Assembly: GCF_000820105.1 (NCBI RefSeq)
Contig: NZ_CDDB01000030.1
Span: 1 to 33,317, forward strand
Direction of reading: 5' to 3'
Length of the DNA stretch: 33,317 bases
Origin: Aeromonas schubertii
GTDB lineage: Bacteria; Pseudomonadota; Gammaproteobacteria; Enterobacterales; Aeromonadaceae
In this document: positions 15,751 to 23,080 of the stretch, in pieces
How positions within the stretch are numbered: position 1 is the stretch's first letter
Layout of the letters: every line of letters starts with the position of its first letter
Program-made: the position numbers and the translations under genes
Notes under the pieces: model-generated
What the model was told of the DNA's origin: nothing
The model's input: only the letters and a program-made list of their open reading frames with translations
The model's database searches: none

Positions 15751-15760
15751 TGTACTGAGC

Positions 15761-15790
15761 CCGTGCCCCGCCAGCCAGGCGGGGCCACGG
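15761..15790 (+). terminator. Hairpin after the sigma/anti-sigma operon
   Basis: CCGTGCCCCGCC at 15761-15772 pairs with 15778-15790 across a 5-nt loop, with one unpaired C. It follows the operon directly but has no T-run, so it is a weaker terminator candidate. Confidence 0.45.
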
Positions 15791-15880
15791 CGAAATTCGA
15801 TACAATCGCGCCCGCTCCTGATAGCGGCCGGCCCGACCCGAACCCACAATGGCCGACCTTGTGAGTTCAGGTCTATAACG

Positions 15881-17548
15881 ATGAAAAAAATGCCATTTGT
15901 CATGATGCTATCGCTGCTGCTCTGCGCCTGCGGTGACAGCGACTCCCCAAGCCAATCCGCCACGCCGGCCCAGGCAGCTCCCACAGTGCCGGCAGCCCAA
16001 CCGGCCAGCCCGATTACTCCACCCGTTACACCGGCCACCCCGGTTGTCCCGCCTGTGACCCCAAGCGTCCAACCGATCCCCCCCGCCGCTCCCCGGGTGA
16101 TCCGCTCCGACTTCACCCTGGCGCAAGCCTGCGCCAACGCCAAGGGGCTCACCTGCGGCTTTCTGGAGGTTCCCCTCGATCACCATCGCCCCGAGGGTAC
16201 ACGCATCGAGATCCTCTACGGGGTGCACAAGGCCGAGGATCCTGCCCGCCGGATCGGCACCCTGATGTTCAACTACGGGGGGCCGGGCGGGGCCGGAGTC
16301 TCGAGATTGAGTGACGCTCTCGACGAGATCCCCCTCGAGATCCGCCAACGTTTCGACCTGGTCAGTTTCGATCCCCGCGGTACCGGCTTTAGCGCCCTGG
16401 CTGTCAGCCTGCGCACCTGCCAGTTGACCGAGCGGCCACAGGATGTCAGTGAAGAGGGGGTCGGTGAAGCCCTCGATGCCCGGGCCGAGCAGTGGTTGGG
16501 TAAGATGACCGGTGCCTTTACCCGGGAGGCGCGCGCCAGCCATCGTCTGCCCCAGCTGGAGATTGTCCGGCGCTGCGCACCTGTGCTGGATGCCTATGCC
16601 CCTTATCTGGGCAGCAACAGCGTGGTGCAAGACGTGGAGCGACTGCGCCAGCACTTGGGTGAGCAGACCCTCAACTTCGTGGGTTACTCGTACGGCACCC
16701 GCCTCGGCGCCCTCTATGCCGAACGCTACCCCCAGCAGCTGCGCGCCCTGATCCTCGATTCGGCCATGAGCCCAGACCAGCCCGACATCGACCGCGTACT
16801 GCTCGGCCAATCCACCGGCTGGCAGATCATATTGGCGCGGCGACAGCCGGAGGCGACACGGCAACAGCTGGACAGAATTGGCGAGACTGTGCTCTCCCAG
16901 GGGGTCTATGTGGCCAACGACGGGGCCCGTGTCGACACTCGGGTTTGGGTACCCATGCTGGAGCAGTTGATCACCGATGAACGCGGCGCAGAGCGGTTGC
17001 GACCCATGCTCGATAAGCTGCTACAGCAAGATCTCGGTGCCGAACTGGTGGCCTATATGCAAAGCGATCGGGCCAATCGCAGCGCCTATCGATCCGCGCT
17101 GGAAGATGTGATGCTCTATCCCCTCCAGGCGGCAGTCATGTGTAGCGATCAGGGGCGTGATTTCACCCTGGCCGAGATTGATGCCCTGGGCAACGACTTC
17201 GAGCAGAGCTCCATCGCCGGCGCCAAGCTGCACGCCATGTCCTATCTCTGCGCAGACTGGCAGCGCCGCCGCGACCCTATCCCCCTGCTGGCCAATCTGG
17301 ATCAGCAGCTCACGGCGCAGCAGAAGGTGCTGATCATCGGCGGCAGCCTGGATTTCGCCACACCACTGGCCTGGAGCCGGCAGATGAAGGCCGCCTTCGG
17401 AGCGCGCGCCCACCTGGTCGAGCAGCAAGGGGTGGTGGATCACGGCTTTAGCCTGGGTGAGGATTATCCCTGCGTCACCCGGATCGCCGTCGACTACCTG
17501 CTCGAGCCGACCAGCCTGCAAAGTGAGAGCGTCTGCCCGGCCCCCTGA
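15881..17548 (+). CDS. Lipoprotein alpha/beta-hydrolase, tripeptidyl aminopeptidase-like
   Basis: A 555-residue exported hydrolase. A signal peptide ends at a lipobox-like LLCACGDS with Cys17 (or Cys15) as the likely lipid site, and a Pro/Thr/Ala-rich linker covers about residues 27-72. The alpha/beta-hydrolase fold follows, with the oxyanion motif NYGGPGGAG at 131-139, the nucleophile Ser270 in GYSYG, Asp491 (GGSLDFATP) and His521 (VVDHGFS) as the triad, and a C-terminal TAP-like domain. This matches Streptomyces-type tripeptidyl aminopeptidases (SlpD/E, TAP) and related proline iminopeptidases. It probably trims peptides in the periplasm or at the outer membrane. It stands alone, with a terminator after it. 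Confidence 0.87.
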   Translation: MKKMPFVMMLSLLLCACGDSDSPSQSATPAQAAPTVPAAQPASPITPPVTPATPVVPPVTPSVQPIPPAAPRVIRSDFTLAQACANAKGLTCGFLEVPLDHHRPEGTRIEILYGVHKAEDPARRIGTLMFNYGGPGGAGVSRLSDALDEIPLEIRQRFDLVSFDPRGTGFSALAVSLRTCQLTERPQDVSEEGVGEALDARAEQWLGKMTGAFTREARASHRLPQLEIVRRCAPVLDAYAPYLGSNSVVQDVERLRQHLGEQTLNFVGYSYGTRLGALYAERYPQQLRALILDSAMSPDQPDIDRVLLGQSTGWQIILARRQPEATRQQLDRIGETVLSQGVYVANDGARVDTRVWVPMLEQLITDERGAERLRPMLDKLLQQDLGAELVAYMQSDRANRSAYRSALEDVMLYPLQAAVMCSDQGRDFTLAEIDALGNDFEQSSIAGAKLHAMSYLCADWQRRRDPIPLLANLDQQLTAQQKVLIIGGSLDFATPLAWSRQMKAAFGARAHLVEQQGVVDHGFSLGEDYPCVTRIAVDYLLEPTSLQSESVCPAP

Positions 17549-17552
17549 CAAC

Positions 17553-17576
17553 AAGACCCGCCAAGGCGGGTCTTCT
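17553..17576. terminator. Bidirectional Rho-independent terminator
   Basis: A 10-bp perfect stem (17553-17562 with 17565-17574) lies between the peptidase gene and the convergent DUF533 gene. The T residues are in the stem end and the following TC, so it can work in either direction. Confidence 0.78.
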
Positions 17577-17586
17577 CACAGCGGGC

Positions 17587-18222
17587 TCAGAGCGCCGCCA
17601 CCTGCGCCTCGATGCGCTGCCTGAGGGTCTCATCGAGACGCAGGGCACGCGCCAGCTCGTCAAGATAGCCACGCTCCATGAAGTGATCCACCTCGATGGC
17701 CAGCAGGGAGGCAAAATAGAGCTCGGTGGCCTGCTCCATGTCGGTCACCTCCCGCGCCAGGGCGTGAGGATCGAGGGGGCGGGCCAGCTCCCGGTCGATA
17801 TAGCGGGCCGCGTCGCTCTGGCCGAGCCCGGTCAGGTGATCGGCAATCTTGCGTCGCTCCTGCTCGTCGATATGGCCGTCGGCCCGGGCGGCGGCAATCA
17901 TGGCGCGCACCAGCAGTTCGGCGCGCCGATCCAGTGCCTGCCCCTCCAGGCTGGTGAGCGGTTGGGGCACGGTTTGATCCGTCGGCGCGCTCTGCTGCTG
18001 GGCCTGCCAATCCTGATAGAGCTTGTAGGCGATGCCACCTAAGGCCGCCGCGCCCCCCACGGCCGCCACCTTGCTGCCATATTTACGCACCTTCTTGTTG
18101 CCCAGCAGCAGCCCCAGTGCCCCACCGGCCAGGGCTCCCTGAAGCTGTCCCTTGCGCTGGCTGCCCCCCTGCTCGAGCCACCCCTTACCACTGCCGAGCA
18201 ACTGATCGAGTATCTGTTTCAT
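17587..18222 (-). CDS. yebE: DUF533/TerB-like inner membrane protein (YebE family)
   Basis: A 211-residue protein of the YebE family. The N-terminal region has Gly/Ala-rich hydrophobic segments (about 28-40, GALAGGALGLLLGNKK, and 50-65, VAAVGGAAALGGIAYKLYQ). Residues about 95-210 form a TerB-like helical domain, with RAMIAAARADGHIDEQERRKI as its signature and HFMERGYLDELARAL near the end. In E. coli yebE responds to envelope stress through CpxR; the function is unknown. ATG 18222 has AGGAG upstream. A long in-frame extension to 19182 is antisense to the permease gene and is rejected. Confidence 0.85.
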   Translation of the reverse strand: MKQILDQLLGSGKGWLEQGGSQRKGQLQGALAGGALGLLLGNKKVRKYGSKVAAVGGAAALGGIAYKLYQDWQAQQQSAPTDQTVPQPLTSLEGQALDRRAELLVRAMIAAARADGHIDEQERRKIADHLTGLGQSDAARYIDRELARPLDPHALAREVTDMEQATELYFASLLAIEVDHFMERGYLDELARALRLDETLRQRIEAQVAAL

Positions 18223-18360
18223 CGTTTTCTCCTCTACGTGTCTGGCCATGCTGGGACAGGGGGCGTGAATCAGATGTGAATAGGCCAGCCCGCCCTTGCC
18301 GCCCCGCCCCCGGTGGGCGACTATTTGTCTCAGTACCCGCCATCGCCCCGAGGTTTCTGG

Positions 18361-19197
18361 ATGTCCCCCCTGCGCCTTGCGCTGCTCACCGGCTCGACCC
18401 TGGTGGCGTTTGCCGCCAACTCCCTGCTCTGTCGCCTCGCCCTCACCCAGGCGGCCATGGATCCGGCGCTCTTTACCCTGCTGCGCCTGGCCAGCGGCGC
18501 CCTGATGCTGGGCTGGCTGACTCGTGCCCGCCCCCGTGGCGGGGACTGGCGTGGCGGCCTGGCCCTGATGGTCTACGCCGGCGCCTTCTCGTTTGCCTAT
18601 CTCTCCCTCGGTGCCGGCAGCGGCGCGCTGATCCTCTTTGCCAGCGTACAGATCACCATGTTGGCGCCTCCCCTGTGGCGCGGCGAACGACTGCCCGCCC
18701 TGCAATGGCTGGGGCTGGTGTTGGCCATGGGGGGCCTCGTCTGGTTGTTGCTGCCGGGGCTGAGCGCCCCCGATCCTCTGGGGGCCGTGCTGATGGCCGG
18801 GGCCGGCATCGCCTGGGCCAGCTATACCCTGGCCGGGGCCAGGGCTGCCGATCCGCTGGCCGCCAACGCCGGCCACTTCTGGCGCGCCGCCCTGCTCGCC
18901 CTGCCCCTGATGCTGCTTGGCCAACCGGGTTTCAGCGCCAACGGGGTGCTGCTGGCCCTGCTCTCCGGCGCCCTCGCCTCGGGACTCGGCTACGCCCTGT
19001 GGTACAGTGTCTTGCCGGATCTGGGACGCACCCTGGCCGCGGCGTTGCAACTGCTGGTGCCGCCGCTGGCGGCGGTGGGCGGCATCCTCTGGCTCGGCGA
19101 GAGCTGGAGCCTGCGCCTGCTGCTCTCGGCGCTGGCGATCCTGGGCGGCATCGCCCTCATCATCGCGGGCAAGGCCCGCCAAGGAGTGACCCGATGA
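18361..19197 (+). CDS. EamA/DMT family permease
   Basis: A 278-residue protein of about ten membrane helices built from two EamA repeats, as in drug/metabolite exporters. The first repeat begins LALLTGSTLVAFAANSLLCRLAL; the second carries the GLGYALWYSVLP loop and ends in helix ALAILGGIALIIAGK. I prefer ATG 18361, which has GAGGT upstream, to the GTG at 18313. Its substrate is unknown. The stop overlaps the start of the next small gene (ATGA, 19194-19197), so the two are coupled. Confidence 0.88.
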   Translation: MSPLRLALLTGSTLVAFAANSLLCRLALTQAAMDPALFTLLRLASGALMLGWLTRARPRGGDWRGGLALMVYAGAFSFAYLSLGAGSGALILFASVQITMLAPPLWRGERLPALQWLGLVLAMGGLVWLLLPGLSAPDPLGAVLMAGAGIAWASYTLAGARAADPLAANAGHFWRAALLALPLMLLGQPGFSANGVLLALLSGALASGLGYALWYSVLPDLGRTLAAALQLLVPPLAAVGGILWLGESWSLRLLLSALAILGGIALIIAGKARQGVTR

Positions 19198-19496
19198 AAC
19201 CCGGTTACGCCCTGCTGCTGACGTTCGCCCTCACCGTACCGGTGGGCGCCGCCGTGGTAGACAGAGAGGCCGAGCAGGCCCGGCTGGATGCGGCGTGCGC
19301 CAGCGCCCGGCAACAACTGGTCGACGAGGGGCGCAGCCAGCGGATCGCCCTGTGCGTCAACGAGGGCAAGAGCCAGGCCGGGTGCGAACACGACTTCGCC
19401 CGCTTTGGCGAGCGTGAGGGCAACAAGCGCCCCGACTTTTCCAAGGTGCCCGCCTGCATGCAGGCGGAGCAGTATCGCAAGAGCTATCGACGTTAA
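19194..19496 (+). CDS. Small secreted Cys-containing protein, unknown function
   Basis: A 100-residue protein with a signal peptide (about residues 1-19, ending VGA-A) and a charged mature part with four Cys (35, 54, 64 and 88) that could form two disulfides in the periplasm. I do not recognise a family. Its ATG overlaps the stop of the permease gene, and a thioesterase gene starts 9 nt after its stop, so it is probably co-transcribed with both. Coding use and signal peptide make it a convincing gene. Confidence 0.7.
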   Translation: MKPGYALLLTFALTVPVGAAVVDREAEQARLDAACASARQQLVDEGRSQRIALCVNEGKSQAGCEHDFARFGEREGNKRPDFSKVPACMQAEQYRKSYRR

Positions 19497-19505
19497 GGAT
19501 GAAGG

Positions 19506-19976
19506 ATGAGCCCACCCAGAGAGTTAACCCTGCAGTTTCTGGCCGAGCCCTCGGATGTCAATTTCGGCGGCAAGGTACACGGCGGCATGGTGATGAAGTG
19601 GATAGATCAGGCGGGCTATGCCTGCGCGGCCGGCTGGAGTGGCGGCTATGCGGTGACCGTCTATGTGGGGGGGATCCGCTTTATCCGTCCCATCCAGATA
19701 GGCGAATTGGTCGAGGTGCACGCCCAGGTGATCCACACCGGCAGTACCAGCATGCACCTGGCAGTGGACGTTTACAGCCGCCATCCCACCTCGACCGACC
19801 GCCACAAGGCGACCCACTGCATCATCATCTTCGTGGCCATGGATGAGCAGGGCAAGCCACGCCAGGTACCGGCCTGGGCACCGCAGACCGACGCCCAGCG
19901 CCAACTCGAGCAGTACGCCCTCAAGCTGGTGGCCCTGCGTGAGGAGATCGACAAGGAGATGCGCCGGCATCTGTGA
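19506..19976 (+). CDS. Acyl-CoA thioesterase, hotdog fold (YciA-like)
   Basis: A 156-residue hotdog-fold enzyme that hydrolyses acyl-CoA to free acid and CoA. The active-site region is recognisable: DVNFGGKVHGGMVMKWID, with Asn19, His25, Gly26-27 and Asp34, then GYAVTVYVGGIRFIRPIQIGE along the central strand and GSTSMHLAVDVYS in the next. It forms part of the BACH/YciA group, which works as oligomers in the cytoplasm. It follows the small secreted protein gene by 9 nt. The acyl substrate is unknown. Confidence 0.88.
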   Translation: MSPPRELTLQFLAEPSDVNFGGKVHGGMVMKWIDQAGYACAAGWSGGYAVTVYVGGIRFIRPIQIGELVEVHAQVIHTGSTSMHLAVDVYSRHPTSTDRHKATHCIIIFVAMDEQGKPRQVPAWAPQTDAQRQLEQYALKLVALREEIDKEMRRHL

Positions 19977-19987
19977 GCAAGGGGCGC

Positions 19988-20016
19988 TTGGGCCCAACCC
20001 GGGCGCCCGCTATACT
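19988..20016 (+). promoter_or_regulatory. Candidate sigma-70 promoter of ybaM
   Basis: TTGGGC at 19988-19993 and TATACT at 20011-20016, with a spacing of exactly 17 nt. It lies just before the ybaM start. Confidence 0.6.
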
Positions 20017-20041
20017 GCCCCCTTTTTCCCCGAGGTAACCC

Positions 20042-20197
20042 ATGTCACTGGAGCAGGCCCCCAAGGAAGTGCAGCTCGCCGTCGATCTTATCGAGCTGCT
20101 CGAAAGCCATCAGATCCCGACCGAGTTGGCCCTCAAGGCCCTGGCCATCGTACAGCGCGACTATGAACGCAAGCTCGCTCATGGCCAAGCGAGCTAG
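20042..20197 (+). CDS. ybaM: DUF2496 protein YbaM (51 aa)
   Basis: A 51-residue protein that opens [20 protein letters not shown] and continues [15 protein letters not shown], which closely matches E. coli YbaM (MSLENAP..., VKLAVDLI, ALDIVKRDYEKKL) as I recall it. GAGG lies at 20031-20034, 7 nt before the ATG. It forms two short helices and has no known function. A good promoter precedes it, so it is likely transcribed on its own. Confidence 0.87.
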   Translation: MSLEQAPKEVQLAVDLIELLESHQIPTELALKALAIVQRDYERKLAHGQAS

Positions 20198-20249
20198 TCC
20201 CAGAGACCTTGGCTAGACTCACGACAGTCGTTCTGCGTCGGAGTCTGCC

Positions 20250-21740
20250 ATGTTGTTCTCCCTCGTCCGGGGCTCTCGTCCCCTGCTGATCCTGCTCTCC
20301 GTACTCGCTCTCCCCCTCTGCGCCGCCGAGCCCGACCAGACCCGTGAGCCCCTTCACCTCACCAGCGACGAGCTGCTCGCTCCCTGGCGCGGGGATCTGC
20401 CGGGCATGATAGAGCGGCGGGTGATCCGGGTGCTGACCAGCTACAGCAAGACCTTCTATTTCATCGACAAGGGGCGCCAGCGGGGGGCCACCTATGACCG
20501 TCTGATGGAGTTCGAGCGCTACCTCAACCTCCAGTTGATGAAGGAAAAGCGTCTCAAGGGGCGCCATCTCAAGGTGCAGATCCACTTCATTCCCGTGGCC
20601 CGTGGCGAGATCTTCAAGGCCCTGCAAGAGGGCAAGGGGGACATCGCCGCCGCCAACCTGACCATCACGGCGGCCAGACAAACCCAGGCCGATTTCACCC
20701 TGCCCCTCTTCAAGGGGGTCAAGGAGCTGCTGGTCAGCGGCCCCGCCTCCCCCAAGGTCGCGCACCAGGAGGATCTCGCCGGCAAAGAGGTCTTTGTGCG
20801 CCGCTCTTCGAGTTACTACGAGAGCCTGCTGGCCCTGAACGAGCGCTTTGCCCGGGAAGGGCGCGCCGCCGTGATCCTCAAAGAAGCCCCCGATCCCCTG
20901 GAAGACGAAGACCTGATGGAGATGCTCAACGCAGGTCTCATCCCCCTCATCGTGGTCGACAGCCACAAGGCCCGCTTCTGGCAGCAGATCTATCCGGCCA
21001 TTCGGGTTCACGAAGATATCGCCCTGCGCGAAGAGGGTGCGATCGCCTGGGCGGTGCGCAAGAACAGTCCGGCCCTGCTGGCCTTCCTCAACCAGCACAT
21101 CCGCCTGCACGGCCAGGGGAGCGTCATCAGCAACACCTTGCAGGCCCGCTATTTCAAGAGCACCCGATACGTCAAGAGCGCCGCCGCCGGGCGCGAGCGT
21201 CAGAAGTTTCTGGACATGATCAAGGTATTTCAGGAATACGCGGGAAAGTACGACGTGGACTGGGTGTTGATGGCGGCCCAGGGCTATCAGGAGTCCCAAC
21301 TCAACCAGAACGCCCGCAGCAAGGTGGGGGCCATCGGCGTGATGCAGGTGATGCCCAAGACCGGCAAGGAGCTGAAAGTCGGCGACATTCGCCGGCTCGA
21401 CCCCAATATCCACGCCGGGATCAAGTACATGCGCTGGATGATGGATCGCTACTATGGCGACGAGCCCATGACCCGTCTGGACAAGGCCCTCTTCTCGTTC
21501 GCCTCGTACAACGCGGGGCCGGCACGGATCGCTAGGCTGCGCAAACTCACCGAGGAGCGGGGCTTTAACCCCAACGTCTGGTTTGGCAACGTGGAGCACA
21601 TCGCCGCCGAGAAGATAGGTGCCGAGACCGTCTCCTATGTGAGCAACATCTACAAATACTACGTGGCCTACAAGCTCATCCTGGAGAAGATGGCGCTCAA
21701 GCGCCAGGCAGCCGCCGCCGTGAACGCCCCGCCCCGCTAA
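20250..21740 (+). CDS. MltF-like lytic transglycosylase with substrate-binding domain
   Basis: A 496-residue exported protein. A signal peptide (about 1-25, ending LCAA) is followed by a solute-binding type 3 domain (about 55-300; RVIRVLTSYSKTFYFIDKGR, then GKGDIAAANLTIT and ARQTQADFTLP) and an SLT lytic transglycosylase domain (about 325-470). The catalytic Glu is Glu348 in AQGYQESQLNQNARS, followed by GAIGVMQVMPKTG, FSFASYNAGPARIARLR and the C-terminal YVSNIYKYYVAYK. MltF cleaves peptidoglycan, with the first domain modulating activity. The usual ESxLNP pattern reads ESQLNQNA here. It ends in a strong terminator. Confidence 0.87.
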   Translation: MLFSLVRGSRPLLILLSVLALPLCAAEPDQTREPLHLTSDELLAPWRGDLPGMIERRVIRVLTSYSKTFYFIDKGRQRGATYDRLMEFERYLNLQLMKEKRLKGRHLKVQIHFIPVARGEIFKALQEGKGDIAAANLTITAARQTQADFTLPLFKGVKELLVSGPASPKVAHQEDLAGKEVFVRRSSSYYESLLALNERFAREGRAAVILKEAPDPLEDEDLMEMLNAGLIPLIVVDSHKARFWQQIYPAIRVHEDIALREEGAIAWAVRKNSPALLAFLNQHIRLHGQGSVISNTLQARYFKSTRYVKSAAAGRERQKFLDMIKVFQEYAGKYDVDWVLMAAQGYQESQLNQNARSKVGAIGVMQVMPKTGKELKVGDIRRLDPNIHAGIKYMRWMMDRYYGDEPMTRLDKALFSFASYNAGPARIARLRKLTEERGFNPNVWFGNVEHIAAEKIGAETVSYVSNIYKYYVAYKLILEKMALKRQAAAAVNAPPR

Positions 21741-21743
21741 TAC

Positions 21744-21773
21744 GAAGAGGGGGCCATGTTGGCCCCCTCTTGC
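21744..21773. terminator. Bidirectional Rho-independent terminator
   Basis: An 11-bp perfect GC-rich stem (21746-21756 with 21760-21770) and a 3-nt loop between the convergent MltF-like and fabV genes. Confidence 0.82.
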
Positions 21774-21783
21774 AGCAAGCGGA

Positions 21784-22977
21784 TTACAGCTCGACCACGT
21801 CGAATTTCACGTCCGGGTTAACGTCGGCGTCGTAGTCCACCTCGTCCAGCCCGAAACCGAACAGGCGCAGGAACTCCTGCTTGTAGCCGGTGTAATCGGT
21901 CAGCTCAGAGAGGTTCTCGGTGGTGATGGAGGGCCACAGGTCACGGCAGGTCTGCTGCACGTCGTCACGCAGCTCCCAGTCATCCATGCGGATACGGGCC
22001 TGCTCGTCCAACGCCAGATCGGCGCCGTACAGGCGGGTACGCATCATGCGATCCACCTGCTCCATGCACCCCTCGTGAATGCCCTTCTCCTTCATGATCT
22101 TGAAGGCCATGGAGATGTAGAGCGGCATCACAGGAATGGCGCTTGATGCCTGGGTCACCACGGATTTGAGCACGGCCACATGGGCGGTCCCCCCCTTGGC
22201 GGCCAGATCGCCACGGATGGCGGTGGCGGCGCGGTCCAAGTCTTCCTTGGCGCGGCCCAGGGTGCCATGCCAGTAGATGGGCCAGGTCAGATCGGTACCG
22301 ATGTAGGAGTAAGCTACCGACTTGGCGCCGTCAGCCAGCACGCCCGCATCGCGCAGGGCCGCCATCCACAGCTCCCAATCCTGACCGCCCATGACGGTGA
22401 TGGTGTTCTGGATCTCTTCCTCATTCGCCGGCTCGACGGTGGCGCTGATGATCTGATCCTTGTTGGTGTCGATGGCGGTGGTGGTGTAAACCTCGCCGAT
22501 GGGTTTGAGGGCAGAGCGCACCACTTCGCCGGTTTCCGGCATCTTGCGCACCGGAGAGGCCAGGGAGTAGACCACCAGATCAATCTGACCCAGATCCTGC
22601 TTGATGAGCTCGATCACCTTGGCGCGGCACTCGTTGGAGAAGGCATCGCCGTTGACGCTTTTGGCGTAGAGACCGGCTTCCTTGGCGGCCTTGTCAAAGG
22701 CGGCGGAGTTGTACCAGCCGGCGGTGCCCGGCTTGGACTCGGTACCCGCTTTTTCGAAGAAGACGCCCAGGGTAGCGGCGCCGGAGCCAAAGGCGGCAGC
22801 AATCCGTGAGGCCAGGCCGTAACCGGTGGAAGCACCGATCACCAGCACCTTCTTGGGGCCGTTCTCGATGGCACCCTTGGACTGGACATAGGCGATCTGA
22901 CGACGAACGTTGGCCTCACAACCGACCGGATGGGTGGTGGTGCAGATAAAGCCGCGAACTTTGGGTTTGATAATCAT
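21784..22977 (-). CDS. fabV: FabV, NADH-dependent enoyl-ACP/trans-2-enoyl-CoA reductase
   Basis: A 397-residue enzyme of the TER/FabV family, which reduces the enoyl-ACP double bond in fatty acid synthesis and is naturally insensitive to triclosan. The nucleotide-binding motif [20 protein letters not shown] lies at 44-63. The catalytic Tyr235 and Lys244 keep the family's Tyr-x8-Lys spacing in [11 protein letters not shown], with GTDLTWP just before. The N-terminus [19 protein letters not shown] is diagnostic. Length is standard. It sits alone downstream of a large unknown gene on the same strand, 103 bp away, and ends at a bidirectional terminator. Confidence 0.95.
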   Translation of the reverse strand: MIIKPKVRGFICTTTHPVGCEANVRRQIAYVQSKGAIENGPKKVLVIGASTGYGLASRIAAAFGSGAATLGVFFEKAGTESKPGTAGWYNSAAFDKAAKEAGLYAKSVNGDAFSNECRAKVIELIKQDLGQIDLVVYSLASPVRKMPETGEVVRSALKPIGEVYTTTAIDTNKDQIISATVEPANEEEIQNTITVMGGQDWELWMAALRDAGVLADGAKSVAYSYIGTDLTWPIYWHGTLGRAKEDLDRAATAIRGDLAAKGGTAHVAVLKSVVTQASSAIPVMPLYISMAFKIMKEKGIHEGCMEQVDRMMRTRLYGADLALDEQARIRMDDWELRDDVQQTCRDLWPSITTENLSELTDYTGYKQEFLRLFGFGLDEVDYDADVNPDVKFDVVEL

Positions 22978-23080
22978 ACGAGTCTCTGATCCGTTTTATG
23001 GATGAAATCGGGGCATAAGATACCCCATTGTGACGCGATTGGGTGCTCTGATGTGTTAAATAGCCCCTGCTCAGGCTGGC

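Noticed and set aside
18223-19182. N-terminal extension of the DUF533 gene by about 320 codons
   Set aside because: The extension is antisense to the permease gene; ATG 18222 has AGGAG and the family N-terminus.
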